From positions 2,663,501 to 2,727,500 of the forward strand of contig JAALGY010000020.1 in the NCBI GenBank assembly GCA_032358165.1: a stretch of 64,000 bases of DNA, in the 5' to 3' direction. Under the pieces are notes generated by a model, which had not been told where the DNA came from, searched no databases, and saw nothing but the letters and a program-made list of their open reading frames with translations. Shown here in pieces: positions 1 through 11,456 of this stretch (the stretch's first letter is position 1; each line of letters starts with the position of its first letter). The stretch comes from Diplosphaera chodatii (lineage: Eukaryota; Chlorophyta; Trebouxiophyceae; Prasiolales; Stichococcaceae). The translations under genes and the position numbers were made by a program.

Positions 1-62
1 CATGTGAGGTGGGTGCAAAGGATGGTGCTGCGATATGCAGAGCAAAGCAGAGGCGCACTCAC

Positions 63-1577
63 CGGGCAGCACATAGCAATGTCACCCAGCAGCGGCATGA
101 AACTGGGCGGTGTGTATGGGACCACCTCGTCGTCCGAATCCTTGTCGCCATTGTCGACCAGATGATCCTCCTCATTGTCCCAGCAGTTCGATGCAACCCG
201 TTCATCCACGAACATGATGGCCAGGTCCTGCAGCCACCAGGACACTATACTGTGAGGAGTGGCGACATGCCTACGACTGGCTCCATTTTGCAGCTTTGCG
301 CTGTGCTCTGCGCCCTGCTGCAGTGAACACCGCTGCCCCATCGACCCGCAACGTCGCATCTATCCTCAGCTGCAGCACAATCTGCACCTTGCGCAAATAG
401 CGTTTATCGGCAGTTGCACTCGGCAACTGCGCTTGCTTGATCACCTGTTGCCAAGGACCCTTACCTGCAGCATTGGCAGCCGTGCCAGGGCTGTCACAAG
501 ATCTTTGTCCAAAATGCGCTGGATCCCGACCAGAGCCAGCTGCCGCAGGCTGCTGCCCATGCTGGCGATGCCGACCAGACCCGCATCAATCAGGGCCGAA
601 GCGGCGAAGCCGTCCAGCCGCAGTGCCTGCGATTGGGGCTGTCAACCTTGCCGACCCACTGCTCACCAACAGGTGCCACCGGCACATAAGCTTTGCACTC
701 TGCACATTGCTTGCAGTACGGTTGGGAAGATCGCATCCACTGACACAGCCTGTTGGAGCACTTCGTGGTTGTTTGTGAGTGATCGAACCTGCAGCGAGGG
801 TGCGGCGCCGGCCAGGGCGATCAAGAACGTTGTCAGCAGGCCAGTTTCCGCCTGCCCCTGTCAAGATACCAACCAGATGTTGGTGAAGTGGTTGCAGTGT
901 ATGGTCCCGATCGCGGCTTGGCATTTGGGCTAGGCGACAAGTTCCCTCCAGTATGATCTGGCAGGCTGGTGCAAACTGGAGCACACAGTTGCACCAGATG
1001 CGGATGGTGAGTCAGCTTTGAATGATGCGACTGGCTATTTTTCCGGCCCACCCCGAGATAAAATGACGAATTGCACTGCAGCTGCAGCAGCCCGCCGCCA
1101 TGGCCCCACAGCCAGCGCTGAAGTGGCAGGAATCGCCGCAACTTCGCGTCAAGTCCAGGCCGGTGCCGGTCAGCCCTGATGCTGGCCACCTGCACTGCCA
1201 CCGCACTGGACCTTGACATGTCTCAGTGCATCAAACTGCATGTGTACTGCGTCTGCGCAGTGTGGCATGCATTGCGTGCCAGACAAGAGGCAACACGGTC
1301 TTGCCTGCCACAGCGGCAAGCCAGGCTGTGCCAGGTGCTGGCGCCATGCATCGCACACAGCTGAGGCCCTGATCCTGCAACATGATTGTAAACCTGTCGA
1401 ACAGAACGTGCGGACCTCATTGCGAACCAAACACGAACAAAGGACGGTGCGGGCACCATGACAATGTCCACCGCACCTCTCCTGGAAGGGCACATGTGTC
1501 AGCACCTGCTCCAGCAGCTGCCCCGGAAGGTCTTGCACTGTCGCACGACTGCACGAGGACTGACGCCGGGTTCGCAT
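63..1577 (-). CDS. FBL-1: F-box/LRR protein, 3'-partial at window edge
   Basis: Left-most copy of the array; only the first six exons are inside the window: 1477-1577, 1305-1374, 1052-1189, 789-857, 465-626 and 63-227. Exon 1 encodes the first half of an F-box (DLPGQLLEQVLTHVPFQER). Exon 2 supplies the second half (AVCDAWRQHL). Exon 5 is a two-repeat LRR segment (ALRLDGFAASALID...). The sixth visible exon starts DLAIMFVDER and then has a 55-residue acidic stretch, the longest version of this exon in the array. Its donor (cccg|gtgagt) is at the window edge, so the remaining LRR exons and the C-terminal module must lie outside. The start at 1577 gives a short leader like other copies; an in-frame ATG at 1760 would add about 60 unconserved residues. 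Intron 2 begins with GC (cag|gcaaga). Likely role, by family: substrate receptor of an SCF ubiquitin ligase. Confidence 0.8.
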
Positions 1578-1771
1578 ATTTGGCTGCGCTGTGACGCTGG
1601 GCCACGACCAGTGCTGATGTTGTACTGCGCACTGGCAAACCCTAGCACACCAACTTGCAACTGTCCCGGATGGTTCACGCTCAACCTTGGCAGCTCCGTG
1701 ACTGAGCTGCCCAGGACGTATTACTAGGCTGTCGTAGTTCACCCAGGCACTGTTGTGCACAAAGGTGCTGC

Positions 1772-1784
1772 TGATCTTAGATCA
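1772..1784. promoter_or_regulatory. Array palindrome upstream of FBL-1 (TGATCTTAGATCA)
   Basis: Perfect 6-bp inverted arms around one central base, 195 bp upstream of the FBL-1 start. Same element as at 6384, 11080, 17894, 21985, 30470 and 39689. Its function is inferred only from conserved position. Confidence 0.6.
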
Positions 1785-1799
1785 GGGCCAGACAAACGT

Positions 1800-2305
1800 T
1801 ATCCTGCAGAAGTGATGACGCTGCAAGCTACAGCACCATGCTTATCTGACCGTATGCCTCCCTGCAATGTTGCAACTGAATGGAAACGGTTAATTGTGCA
1901 ATTACACGGGAATCCAAAAAGGAAGCAGCATGAACGGGGTGATTTGACATGCTGTGATCACGTGCTGGCTGGCTGCTGGGCAGCATTTGCATCTCATTGT
2001 TGTGGTGGTGCTGTCTAAACTTGATAGTACTTGGGATTGACTATTAGATGGTTGGTGTTACTGCCTGCTCATCTTGCATGCTCCTGATGGTTCGAGTCCA
2101 GCGATTTGCTTGACTGCACATGGCAGCGTGCTGTACACATCTTCGTGGCCAAGCAAGCGCTAGGTACGGTGAATCTGCACATGATTTGCTTACCCACTTA
2201 TATCTCACATCGACCGTTCACTGAGGAGGTGCAAAGAGCACAGGCATCAGCAGCCACGCTGCAGTGTGCACCCCAATAGGTGAGCGCCTCACTACTGCCG
2301 CATCA
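1800..2305. other. Intergenic spacer FBL-1 / FBL-2
   Basis: About 500 bp between the 5' flank of FBL-1 and the stop codon of FBL-2. I see no coding-quality ORF, RNA gene or repeat here. Confidence 0.5.
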
Positions 2306-5300
2306 TCAGTAATGGTCGAGGACGACCCCACGACTGATGCTGCGGTCCAGCTGCGTCCCCAGCATCTCGTTGACCTCCCCGAAGTTCAGGTCAGTGTTGA
2401 CCGCACCCCACTCGTCAGACTCGGGCATCTCAGTGGCCACCCTGAGGGGCGGCAGATGCGGCGCTCTGTGCTGCGCCAGCTGGGCCAGCTCCTGCATAAG
2501 TGGAGCAGACGGCGCATCATGGGCTGGCACGGCAGACCTGGCAACAATGGGCTGTCTGTGGCACGTCACTCCTCACACACACGTGTGCGGGTGCACAGCA
2601 GGCTGCTTGGCTGATGGGTGCATGCTGCGATCATGCCGATTGTAGTCCGTGTCAGTCTGTTGCTAGACCGCCACTAGTGGCGGCCACGTCGAGCCAGATG
2701 TGTGCAAAGGCTGGCTGGATGGTTCACCAGGTCGTGCTGCATGTGCGCAGACGGAGCTGCGTATCCCCAATGCAAATGCTGTAGCAAGAGCAGGTGGCTT
2801 CAGAGCAGGTCCCAACTCGACATGCAATGCACAGTTGTACCTCAGGCGTTGCCGGCTGTGACCGACCACCATCGACAAGCGGTAGCGCCAGGCGCTCCAG
2901 GGCTGGCATGCTAGCAAGCGATCTTATTGCGTCCGGACTGCAGAAACACAACACATCATCATCCGTCAGCCTCTGTGCCTGTACACAGTACGCACTGCGC
3001 TAATTTGCTGACTGCGCATGCGTGTGCTGAGACGTGCCGCTTTGCAGCCAGCACCCATGTTCCACAATATGACAGGGAGCAGGAAGCATTTGCGGCACTC
3101 ACAGCAGCAAGCTTGACTGCTGGTACTGGTTGAAGGGGTGGCGCAAATCCAGCAGTCTGCAGGCCGCCAGCTGCAAAGTACACGGGGCCCTCCAGCAGCA
3201 GGACGTGATAGGCCAGAAACCTTGAGCGCAGCGTTTCAAGGAACATATCGCCTGACTACAGTCCTCGACAGTACATCCATGCGGAGCACCTTTTGCAGTG
3301 GCGCCTCTGCTAACTTGCACAAGCCATTATGATGCAGCGCTGCGTTTTGCGCCAGATTGAGCAGCTGCAGTCGTGAAAGCTTGCACAGCTCTGTCGGCAC
3401 TGTAGTGAGATTGCAGTCGACCTGCAGCAGCACTTGCACGTTTGTGCGTGGATGGCAACACGAGCAGATGCACAGCGCAGTATAAGGGTGCATCAGTCTT
3501 TTGTTTGATTGCTATCCACACAGATGCAAGCTCCAGCTTCAGTTTTGCACATGCATCGCACCATGTGCAGGCTGATCAGATGCGGCAGGGCCCCAATGAC
3601 GGTGCTGAGGTGCTGCAGGGTGTCGTTGGTCTCTCGCAGGCCATGGAGCGCCAGGTGGCGCAGTTCACGCAGCGGGGGAAGGAACATCTGGAAGGACATC
3701 ACGCAGCTGGTGTCCAAAGCATCTGCCTCTGTTGCCGGAGTGCCCAGCAGCGACAGGACAAGGTGTGTAAGACCCAGCGGCAGCCGGCACGGCCAGTGTG
3801 ACAGTGATGCCTGCAAATATTAAAGCAAGAGAGTTGCCATTCAGCAGGGTTTCTTTCATGATGCTGCAGTTCCTATCAAACGTCCGCTCAGCAGACACCA
3901 GAGTGACATTGACTGCTACCAGCAGCAGCAGCCCATACTATCATAGTGCACGCCTAGGCATGCAGCCGGAAGTGGTGTACGTATGAATGTGTAGAGACAT
4001 GGCTCCGCTTTGCTAGGATTATGTCAAGTGCTGCGTTTTCACGATGAGAAGGAGAAAGACAGAAGGCTGACAACACTGTCAAGTACCTAGTAAGCAAGAG
4101 CCCCTATTATTGTTACACTGGTATTCTAGCAGGCAGGTGGCTGGCCCCACCTGCAGCGCCTCCAGGGCTGTGAGGGTGCTGAGCTGGTGCCGAAACTCTG
4201 GTCCTTCGTCGGTGAGTGCGGCCCGAATGGACAGCCGCCGCAGCTGCAAGGAAGCACAGGCAGCAGGGCTTCATACGTTGCCGCCCCAACAGTGCAGGGC
4301 ATGAAAACAGCATGAACATGCACAGGTTGTGTAACTGTAGCACCTGGGGCAGGTGTGGCAGGCTGTCCTCCGGGGAATCAAAGTACCAGAAGAAGTGATG
4401 CAACGTGAGGCTGCTCAGTGCTCTGAGCCGCGACATAGATGCCGGCAGCCGCACTGTCTCTGCGGTACTCTCAGCCCAGGACTGAAACGAGGAGAGGCTT
4501 GGGAGGTGACCCAGGGCCAATGTACGAAGTGCCTGCATGCATGCATGCATGCAACAGTCAACATGCGTCCTGAGCATACTTGCCCTAGCATGCCCCATGG
4601 CATAGCACACTTGCCAGCCATAGCGATAATTGACACACGTTTTGCAGGTGCACATGTATTTTGAACTTTCCCTCAGTCATGACGTGCAGAAGGCAAGACA
4701 CACCGGACAGGCATCGGAAATGTGGCTCAGCAGCCGCTCGAACTCAGGCGGTTCGTACGCAGAATCGGCATCATATGGATAGTCTGGTGCTGACGCTTGT
4801 GCCTCCCGCTCATCCGCAAACATGATGGCCAGGTCCTGCGGACACAATGGCACTACAGTGGAACAACTGATCAAGGCGGGAAAGAGAGACTGCTTGTGCA
4901 GGTTAGGGCTGACAGCGCTGCATTGCCAACTTAATGCCCAAGAGTCTTCATCTTCAGTTGCCACTGCCTCAGTCTGATGCAGCTGTGCACGAGCGCCTCA
5001 CGGCCATGTGCCACTGCCCGAGATTGCGAGTGCAAACATCCCGCTGCAGGATGGCATGTTCCAGATCTGTGCAGCTCACCTGCAGCAGCGGCAGGTGCGC
5101 CAGGGTCATCATGATGCTGTTGTCTGGCACATGCTCCACCCCGTGTATGACCAGCTGCCGCAGGCGGCTGCCCATGCTGGTGATGCCGATCATGCTGCTG
5201 TCAATGAGGGCCCTGGCTGCCCAGCCATCCAGCCGCAGCGCCTGCAACCAGGCACGGCAACATCATGACTGCAGCATGGCGACCGCTGCCACATCTCGGC

Positions 5301-6148
5301 CTTTGCAGCAAGACTTCCAAGGCACTGCAGGCTCTGCTGTTCAGCAGTGCAGCTTGCAGTGGGTGGACACGAGCGCTGGCCTTGCGATGCATGCGGCTGG
5401 TGGCCGAAAGAGGCTTATCAATCTACGTCCGCACCTGCAGCGAGGGTGCGCTGGCGGCAAGGGTGGTCAGGAAGACGGTGAGCAGGCTGTCCTCTGGCAT
5501 ACCCTGACAGCACATCAACATGTGCTGCAATCAGTCAAAATGCAGATATCCAGGCTACACTGCATCCAGAATCCCTATGAATGTGCTGATTGCACAGCAA
5601 GAGTACGATCAACATGCCAGGAGCGCGCACAGGTGGCAGTACAAACTAGAGCCAGCTCACCCTTCCATTGAAAGCCGTGTTGCACTCCACCTGCCGTAAT
5701 CCGCCGCCATGGTGCCACAGCCAGCGCTGAAGTGGCAGGAACGGCAGGAGCCTTCCAGCGAGGTCATGTTCCCATTGGTCATGATCCCAAATGCTGGCCG
5801 CCTGCAGTGCCATACGGGGTCCACTGCAGGCTAGCCAATGATCAGGCTGTACAAACACCCCGTCAAGCACTGGTATACAGCTGTGGTTCTTTATTCCAGA
5901 AGTTGTTGGGCTTGCCTGCCACAGCAGCAAGCCGGCCTGGGACAGGTACTGGCGCCACGCACGGCACACGGCTGCGGCCATGACCCTGCAGCACAGCGGC
6001 AATATTGAGACGGGTGCGTGCCACATACAACACGATGCAGACATCTATCAGCACAGGCAAGATGCTGGCGAACACCGCACCTTTCCGGGAACAGCACGTG
6101 CGCCAGCACGCGCTCCAGCACCTCCCCCGGCAGGCTCTCAGCAGTCAT
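2306..6148 (-). CDS. FBL-2: F-box/LRR protein, complete 13-exon copy
   Basis: Reference intron-containing copy, about 551 residues. Exons: 6081-6148, 5916-5985, 5661-5801, 5435-5503, 5080-5241, 4704-4835, 4344-4532, 4151-4243, 3562-3810, 3290-3421, 3103-3170, 2841-2937, 2306-2491. In order they encode F-box halves 1 and 2 (LPGEVLERVLAHVLFPER, then AVCRAWRQYL); a linker ending in LQRWLWHHGG; paired LRR exons (ALRLDGWAARALID, ALRTLALGHL); a variable acidic exon (DLAIMFADER); an LRR exon with a DCN-x-x-x-PxEL-x-x-LSRLQLLNL motif; and a C-terminal block (PE-x-D-x-W ... EVNEMLGTQLDRS). Joined exons stay in frame with no internal stop. Start at 6148 gives MTAESLPGEV, closely matching FBL-6. Intron 2 has a GC donor. 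By family knowledge the F-box binds SKP1 in a cytosolic or nuclear SCF complex and the LRRs select targets; the target is unknown. Confidence 0.85.
4534..4552. repeat. (ATGC)n microsatellite
   Basis: About 19 bp of perfect GCAT tetranucleotide repeat directly next to the acceptor site of FBL-2 exon 7, inside the intron. Confidence 0.8.
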
Positions 6149-6383
6149 TCAGCTGAGGTGGGTTGCTAGCCGTAGCTCACTATGTGGCTGCAGCGTGCCC
6201 GTGATAAGACCACGTCTACTGGCATGTCCTCATTTCCGCAGCATGTCTAGCCTTGATCGCACGAAAACTTTTGGAGATGGCCAGATGCCTGTCGCAGTCT
6301 TGGAGCTGACATAGATCGGACTGAGACGCCTAATCTGCAAGACCAAGCAAAGTCGACGCTGATTTTCTGAATGCAGGGCCTGA

Positions 6384-6396
6384 TGATCTCAGATCA
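6384..6396. promoter_or_regulatory. Array palindrome upstream of FBL-2 (TGATCTCAGATCA)
   Basis: Perfect arms, 236 bp upstream of the FBL-2 start. The plus-strand context CAGGGCCTGA just before it is shared with the copies at 11080 and 17894, so the conserved block is about 20 bp. Confidence 0.65.
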
Positions 6397-6399
6397 ACG

Positions 6400-6935
6400 G
6401 CGATGTGGACCTTCCACATGACTGCCTAGTCGTCACCGCAGCACTTGCTGTGCGGTGAGAGCCCATGTAGATCATGTATATGCACACGACGAGAAATGGT
6501 CAGAGGCTGAGGCAAATGCAACGATTTTTGAAGACTTGGATCATGACAATTTGCTGGTCTGCTACTGCTTCCTGCACATGCAGCCTGCAAGCTTCCTGCA
6601 TTGCTGTTGTACCCAACTGGGTACCCAACTGGGTAGCACTTCGTCCTGCTGCACCGCTTTAGGTAACACCCAACTGCCTTCATGCCCACAATGGCTCCTC
6701 ATTACTTCTAACAACGGAGTGTTACTAGAAGCAATAGCTGGCGTATGGCAACGACGTCAGCTGACCTCTTGCTTATCGTCATGCAAGGCAAGGTCATCAG
6801 TCGACTGTCCACTGCGGTGTTGTGCGCTGAGCATGCGTGACATGTACATGCCGAGACCGCACTGACAACTGCTACGTACACCTCTCCAACACCAGACGAT
6901 GACGCTGCTGTATGGATACAGGAGAGCACAAGAGT
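6400..6935. other. Intergenic spacer FBL-2 / FBL-3
   Basis: No gene seen. It contains a 12-bp tandem duplication, gtacccaactgg twice at 6609-6632, whose junction also forms a near-perfect inverted repeat. Confidence 0.5.
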
Positions 6936-9900
6936 TCAGGTGACCATGCTCCGGTCCAGCTGCACCCCCAGCATGTCGTTGGCCTCGGCGAAGGGCACCT
7001 CAACGTCGACTGCAGCCCAGCGTGCTAAGTCGGGCATGGCTGGGCCTTCCCCGGTGTTGGTCACGACCCTGATGGCTGGCATCCCTGGTTCGCGGCACTG
7101 TTTGAAGTGGGCAAGCTCCTGAAGGGTAGAGCAGATCACATTTGCAGCGAGCTTGATGCATCCGGCTTGCGGTTGCAGCAATGTTCAGCCCTTCTGGCAG
7201 ACACGAGGCCACCGAGGCAGAGCAGGATGCTGGGGTCGTCTCATGCTGGTGAGGGCACAGGCTGGCATGCGGACTCATCAGCGATGTCACAGACGCACCT
7301 CGGGGGATGCTGGTTCTGGCGCATAGGCAAGAGTCACCGGCAGCGCCAGCCGCTCCAGGGCTGGCATGGCAGCAATCGCTGCTATTGTCTCTGGCCTGTG
7401 GAGGCAACTGACGCAATTGCTGTCACGCATTGGCGCATGCAGCTCAGCTGCTGTGGGTGCATACTGGACAGATGACGGTGCTCCACTTTAATGATGGCAC
7501 AGTGCAGCATGCAGTTGGTGCAAGTGCTGCGCTCACTGCATCGGATTGTAGGAATAGAAGGTGTCATCACACCGCAGATCCAGCTGCCTGCATGATGCCA
7601 GCTGCACAGGACGAAGCACAGAAAGTAAGCTAGGCTTGTGGCCAGGTATCCACTTTCTAAGTGTGCAGAAAAGCATGCCATTGAGGCAACGTCCCATACT
7701 TGACAGCTTGAGCACCTTGTGCAGCGGCGCTTTTGCGAGTCTGCTGCATCCCTGCTTGTGCAAGGCCAAATTCTCTGACAGGTTGAGCATCTGGATCTGC
7801 GACAGCTCACACATCTCTGCTGGAATATCATAGACCTTGCAGTCCACCTGCATATGCAGTGTACGCGGTTGACTGATGTGTCACACATTCCATACAGGTT
7901 GCATGAGCCGGCAGTGACGACAGCTGAATGATCGCATGGTTAGTGACGCCACTGCAAACGCGCTGGGTTGTTAGGCAGCCACACGAAGGTTGCCTGGCAG
8001 CATGCGCACCAGATGCAAGCTGACCAGCTGTGGCAGCGCTCCAGCTGCGGCGCAGACATCTGTCAGGAGGCCGTTCCTGGTGTCGCGCAGGCGATGGAAC
8101 GCCAGGTGGCGCAGGCCCTGCAGAGGCGGAAGGTGGAAGTGGACGAAGCTGGCGCAGTCGTTGGCGCGGCCCCGTCTCCTCTCATGGCCTTCCCATGGTG
8201 CCAGCACCAGGTGCGTGAGGCTGGGCGGCAGGCGCCCCGGCCATTCGGGCAGCGTGGCCTGCAGGTAGCACCAGCAAGGGGTTGCCATTGCTGGACCGCT
8301 GCACCACTGTCGAGTAGCATTGAAAGGTCGTACCTGTGGCTGCAGCCTATGTCAGAATGTACACCCCGCGTCCCTGTCTGTCAGGCCACTTGGATAGGGC
8401 CACTGACTGACAGGCTCAATGACAGACATGATTTGGCAGCAGTGCCCAAGACTGGCATGTTGTAGTGGTGACTATATCCATCATCCCACCCCGGTCTCCG
8501 CATAACATCTAAGCAAGGGCACCAGGTTACCACTCCCGTTCATGCCTTATGCAGCACCCCATATTGCACATCGCACGGAGCTGGGGGCTGTCTGCACCTG
8601 CAGCGTCTCCAGGCCAGTGAGGGTGCTGAGCTGGTGCGGGAGACCCCTGTCTGGTGTCCCCTGGGCAACGAACGCCTGCAAGTCACCGATTCCGCTGCTA
8701 CCTCCGTTGAGAGACAGCCGCCGCAGCTGCAGGGCAGGAGATTCAGCTTGATGTCGACACACGTGTGACCGAGAAGTATTGTGTAGTTTAGGTGCAGCGT
8801 GAAACAAAGGATGCAGAAGGCCATGGCCGAAAATCATGAGGGCTTAAAAAAAATTAGGAAACAATCCTCAAGTGACATAGATATGGGCATCACTCGTCTG
8901 CAGTCGGAGCTCCAAGCGGCACTAGGGCAGCTCAGGATGCAGGGCGCAACTATGCAGATGCTCCTGCCAATGCAGTAATACACACATGGTAAGGTGTGAC
9001 CGTCCCAGCAAGTTTGGCACCTGGGGCAGGTGTGGCAGGCCACCGGGGGCGTACTCCCAGCTTACATTGTGCAGCATGAGGCTGCTGAGCTTCGACAGCC
9101 GCGACATCTCTGCCGGCAGCGGCTTTCCAGCCAATGGCAGGTCGGCTGGATCCTGAGGCGACTGGTGGCCAAGTATCAACGTCTGCAGTGCCTGTAGGAG
9201 TGAGAAGACGCGACTTAATCAGATTGCCACGTTACCAAGCAACGCAGGATTGGAGGTACAACAGCCAGATCAAACACACGTGTGGCGCGAGCTTCTCATG
9301 TTGGTCAGTACTTCAATGCATTGCGCCCATCGACTTGATTAGGGTGTGCACACCTGGCACGATTCAGCGACGACGACCAGCAGCTCCATCAAATTGGGTG
9401 ACTTGCATATGGGCTCGGGGGCCTCCTCACCGGCTTCTGGGTCCCACCGATAGTCCACCTCCTCCTTACGCGCCAGCACCACAGCCAGGTCCTGCAGGCG
9501 CATGACGCAACTAGGGTTTAGGGTTCGGGGTTTCTCAGTGCATGCTTGTGGATGCCTGCTGGTGGCACTGCTATCTGCGCAGGGCCCGCCTCGCAGACTG
9601 ATGCGGCGCACTGACATCTGTAGCACATCAAACCCCCCTGTGGCCAGGAGAAGCGACAGGAAACGTGCATGCTTCACACATGGTCACCAGTCATCTGTCA
9701 CAATAAGTCAGCAGCGTGTGCACACATGCAGCTTTCTGCACCACATGCACATGCTGATCTGCAGCGCCGCTGATGCTTGTAGTGCTTGCTGACCTGCAGC
9801 ACGGGCAGGTTTCTCAGGGCGGTTCCAAGAGAAGCTTGCGAGACACGCTGCAGCCCAATGAGGGCCAGCTGCCGCAGGTTACGGCCCATGACGACGAAGT

Positions 9901-10905
9901 CCATGAGGCTGCTGCCGCGCAGGCTCCTTGCCGCGGACCCATCCAGCCTGAGCGCCTGCAGCGCAGACCGAGAAGCTCTGCGCTCGCCTAATGCGAGTCC
10001 AGCTGTGCACCTCAATGCAGCAAAGGTTGTGGGCAATGCTGTTCATGTGCACCTGCACACATGCACGCGAGTCGAGGTTCAAGTGCCCTGATGGTACCCT
10101 GATCACTGTGGCCTGGTTGCAGGATGCGTCAAACTGGCTGCACCTGCAGCGAGCTCGCTTCCCTGCCAACGGTCGCCAGAAACTCACTGAGCCAGCCATT
10201 GCCTCCCGTGCCCTGCGACAAATACCGTGATATGCAGCTGTCGAATGTGGTGGAGACGTACAGCTGATACTGTATTGCAGTCTCATATGTCAGAGCAACT
10301 GTGCACTGTGTACTGGCATGCTGCCTGCATGCAGGTTGCACTGGCAGACTTGCAGTCATGACAACATTGATTTGAATCCACCTCAAGGCCAAGGAATGAC
10401 GTGCGGCACTGGAGGTGCAGAACCCCCTTGCCATTGCGCTCCAGCCAGCATTTGAGCGTTTGAAACAGCAGCCGCTTGTCGTTCACTTCACCGTCCCATC
10501 CACCATCGCCATAATGAATGCTGACGGCCTGCAAAATCGTAAGCAACGGCAGTGTGGCCCACAACCACAGCTCTCAGCATGTACGGGTGCGCTCAGCTGT
10601 CCGTCACACGTGCATGTCAGAGGGCCCCAGGCGCACCTGCCACAATGGCAGGCCGCGCTGTGAGAGGTGCTGGTGCCATGCGCGGCACACGGCTGTAGCC
10701 CGAACCCTGCCATCACGGCGATGAACTGAGCAATACATGGTGGCCCAAGCACTCAAGTGAGTACAAGAGCAGACGGGGCAGGCCATCCACCGCACCTCTC
10801 ATGGAAGGGCACATGCGCCAACACCTGCTCCAGCACCGGCCCCGGCAGGTCTTGCATTCTTACGCAACTGCAAGGGTCCTCGGGTTTGGTTTGGACTTCT
10901 GGCAT
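6936..10905 (-). CDS. FBL-3: F-box/LRR protein, complete 13-exon copy
   Basis: Exons: 10796-10905, 10637-10706, 10382-10528, 10144-10212, 9794-9955, 9354-9491, 9021-9191, 8598-8726, 8010-8258, 7716-7847, 7537-7601, 7299-7395, 6936-7118. They join in frame to about 573 residues. F-box: DLPGPVLEQVLAHVPFHER followed by AVCRAWHQHL. The LRR exon 8598-8726 is 43 residues, longer than the 31-36 of most copies, because of an insert rich in Gly/Gln. It ends EANDMLGVQLDRSMVT, shorter than siblings. This is the only copy whose intron 2 has an ordinary GT donor (cag|gtgcgc). A second in-frame ATG at 10857 (MQDLPGPV) is an alternative start. An intron (9492-9793) holds a telomere-like motif. The gene is divergent from FBL-4, with 498 bp between the 10905 start and the upstream FBL-4 ATG at 11403 (about 550 bp to its preferred start at 11457). 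Confidence 0.84.
9513..9533. repeat. Interstitial telomere-like motif
   Basis: AGGGTTTAGGGTTCGGGGTTT: one exact and flanking degenerate TTTAGGG units of the plant/green-algal telomere type, inside an FBL-3 intron. Too short and internal to be a chromosome end. Confidence 0.6.
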
Positions 10906-11079
10906 GTTGATGCTGCGCCACCAACTGTGCTGGTCTGACCACGACCCCTGGCAGGCCGAGGCCTACGCAGGATGCTTCACGCTCGAATCTCTGCAGCTTT
11001 GAGCAAGGGCGCAGCCTAGAATGGCGTATGCGACGGTCCAGCTTGCAGCACCGGGCGAAGATGCACACCAGGGTCCTGA

Positions 11080-11092
11080 TGATCTCAAATCA
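11080..11092. promoter_or_regulatory. Array palindrome between divergent FBL-3 and FBL-4
   Basis: TGATCTCAAATCA, one mismatch in the right arm. It lies 175 bp from the FBL-3 start (223 bp if the start is 10857) and 377 bp from the FBL-4 start at 11457, so it could serve both. The context CAGGGTCCTGA matches the other copies. Confidence 0.55.
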
Positions 11093-11456
11093 GTGCCAGA
11101 CGAACGTCAGCCTCCAGAGCTGGTAGGTTGCCTTGTGCCCAGCAGAGGCCGCAGGAAGAGTGAGCGACAAACTGCGGATGTTCTACTGTTTGCCTGAGCG
11201 AGAAGTGGAGAAATGTGGCAGCTGCTGGGTTCATGCTGAAGACCATGTGGCAGTTGTGGCAGGTCTCCGGACTCCGGTGCTGGCTCCCCGCCATTGTTGT
11301 CTTGTGCTTCCTTGTCAAACATGGTGCAGGAAGTTACCCTGAGAAGCCTGTCGCTGCTAGTGTCGTCCATGTGACTGCAACAAGCTGACAGCGCGCACAC
11401 CAATGCAGCAGGCAGCAACTTCCTGCAGCTTAGGAGTGCATGATCCTGTTGCAGCA

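Noticed and set aside
259..933. 224-codon plus-strand ORF in the FBL-1 region
   Set aside because: Antisense to recognised minus-strand exons 465-626 and 789-857.
9513..9533. Telomere or subtelomere boundary
   Set aside because: Only a couple of units, inside an intron of an intact gene.
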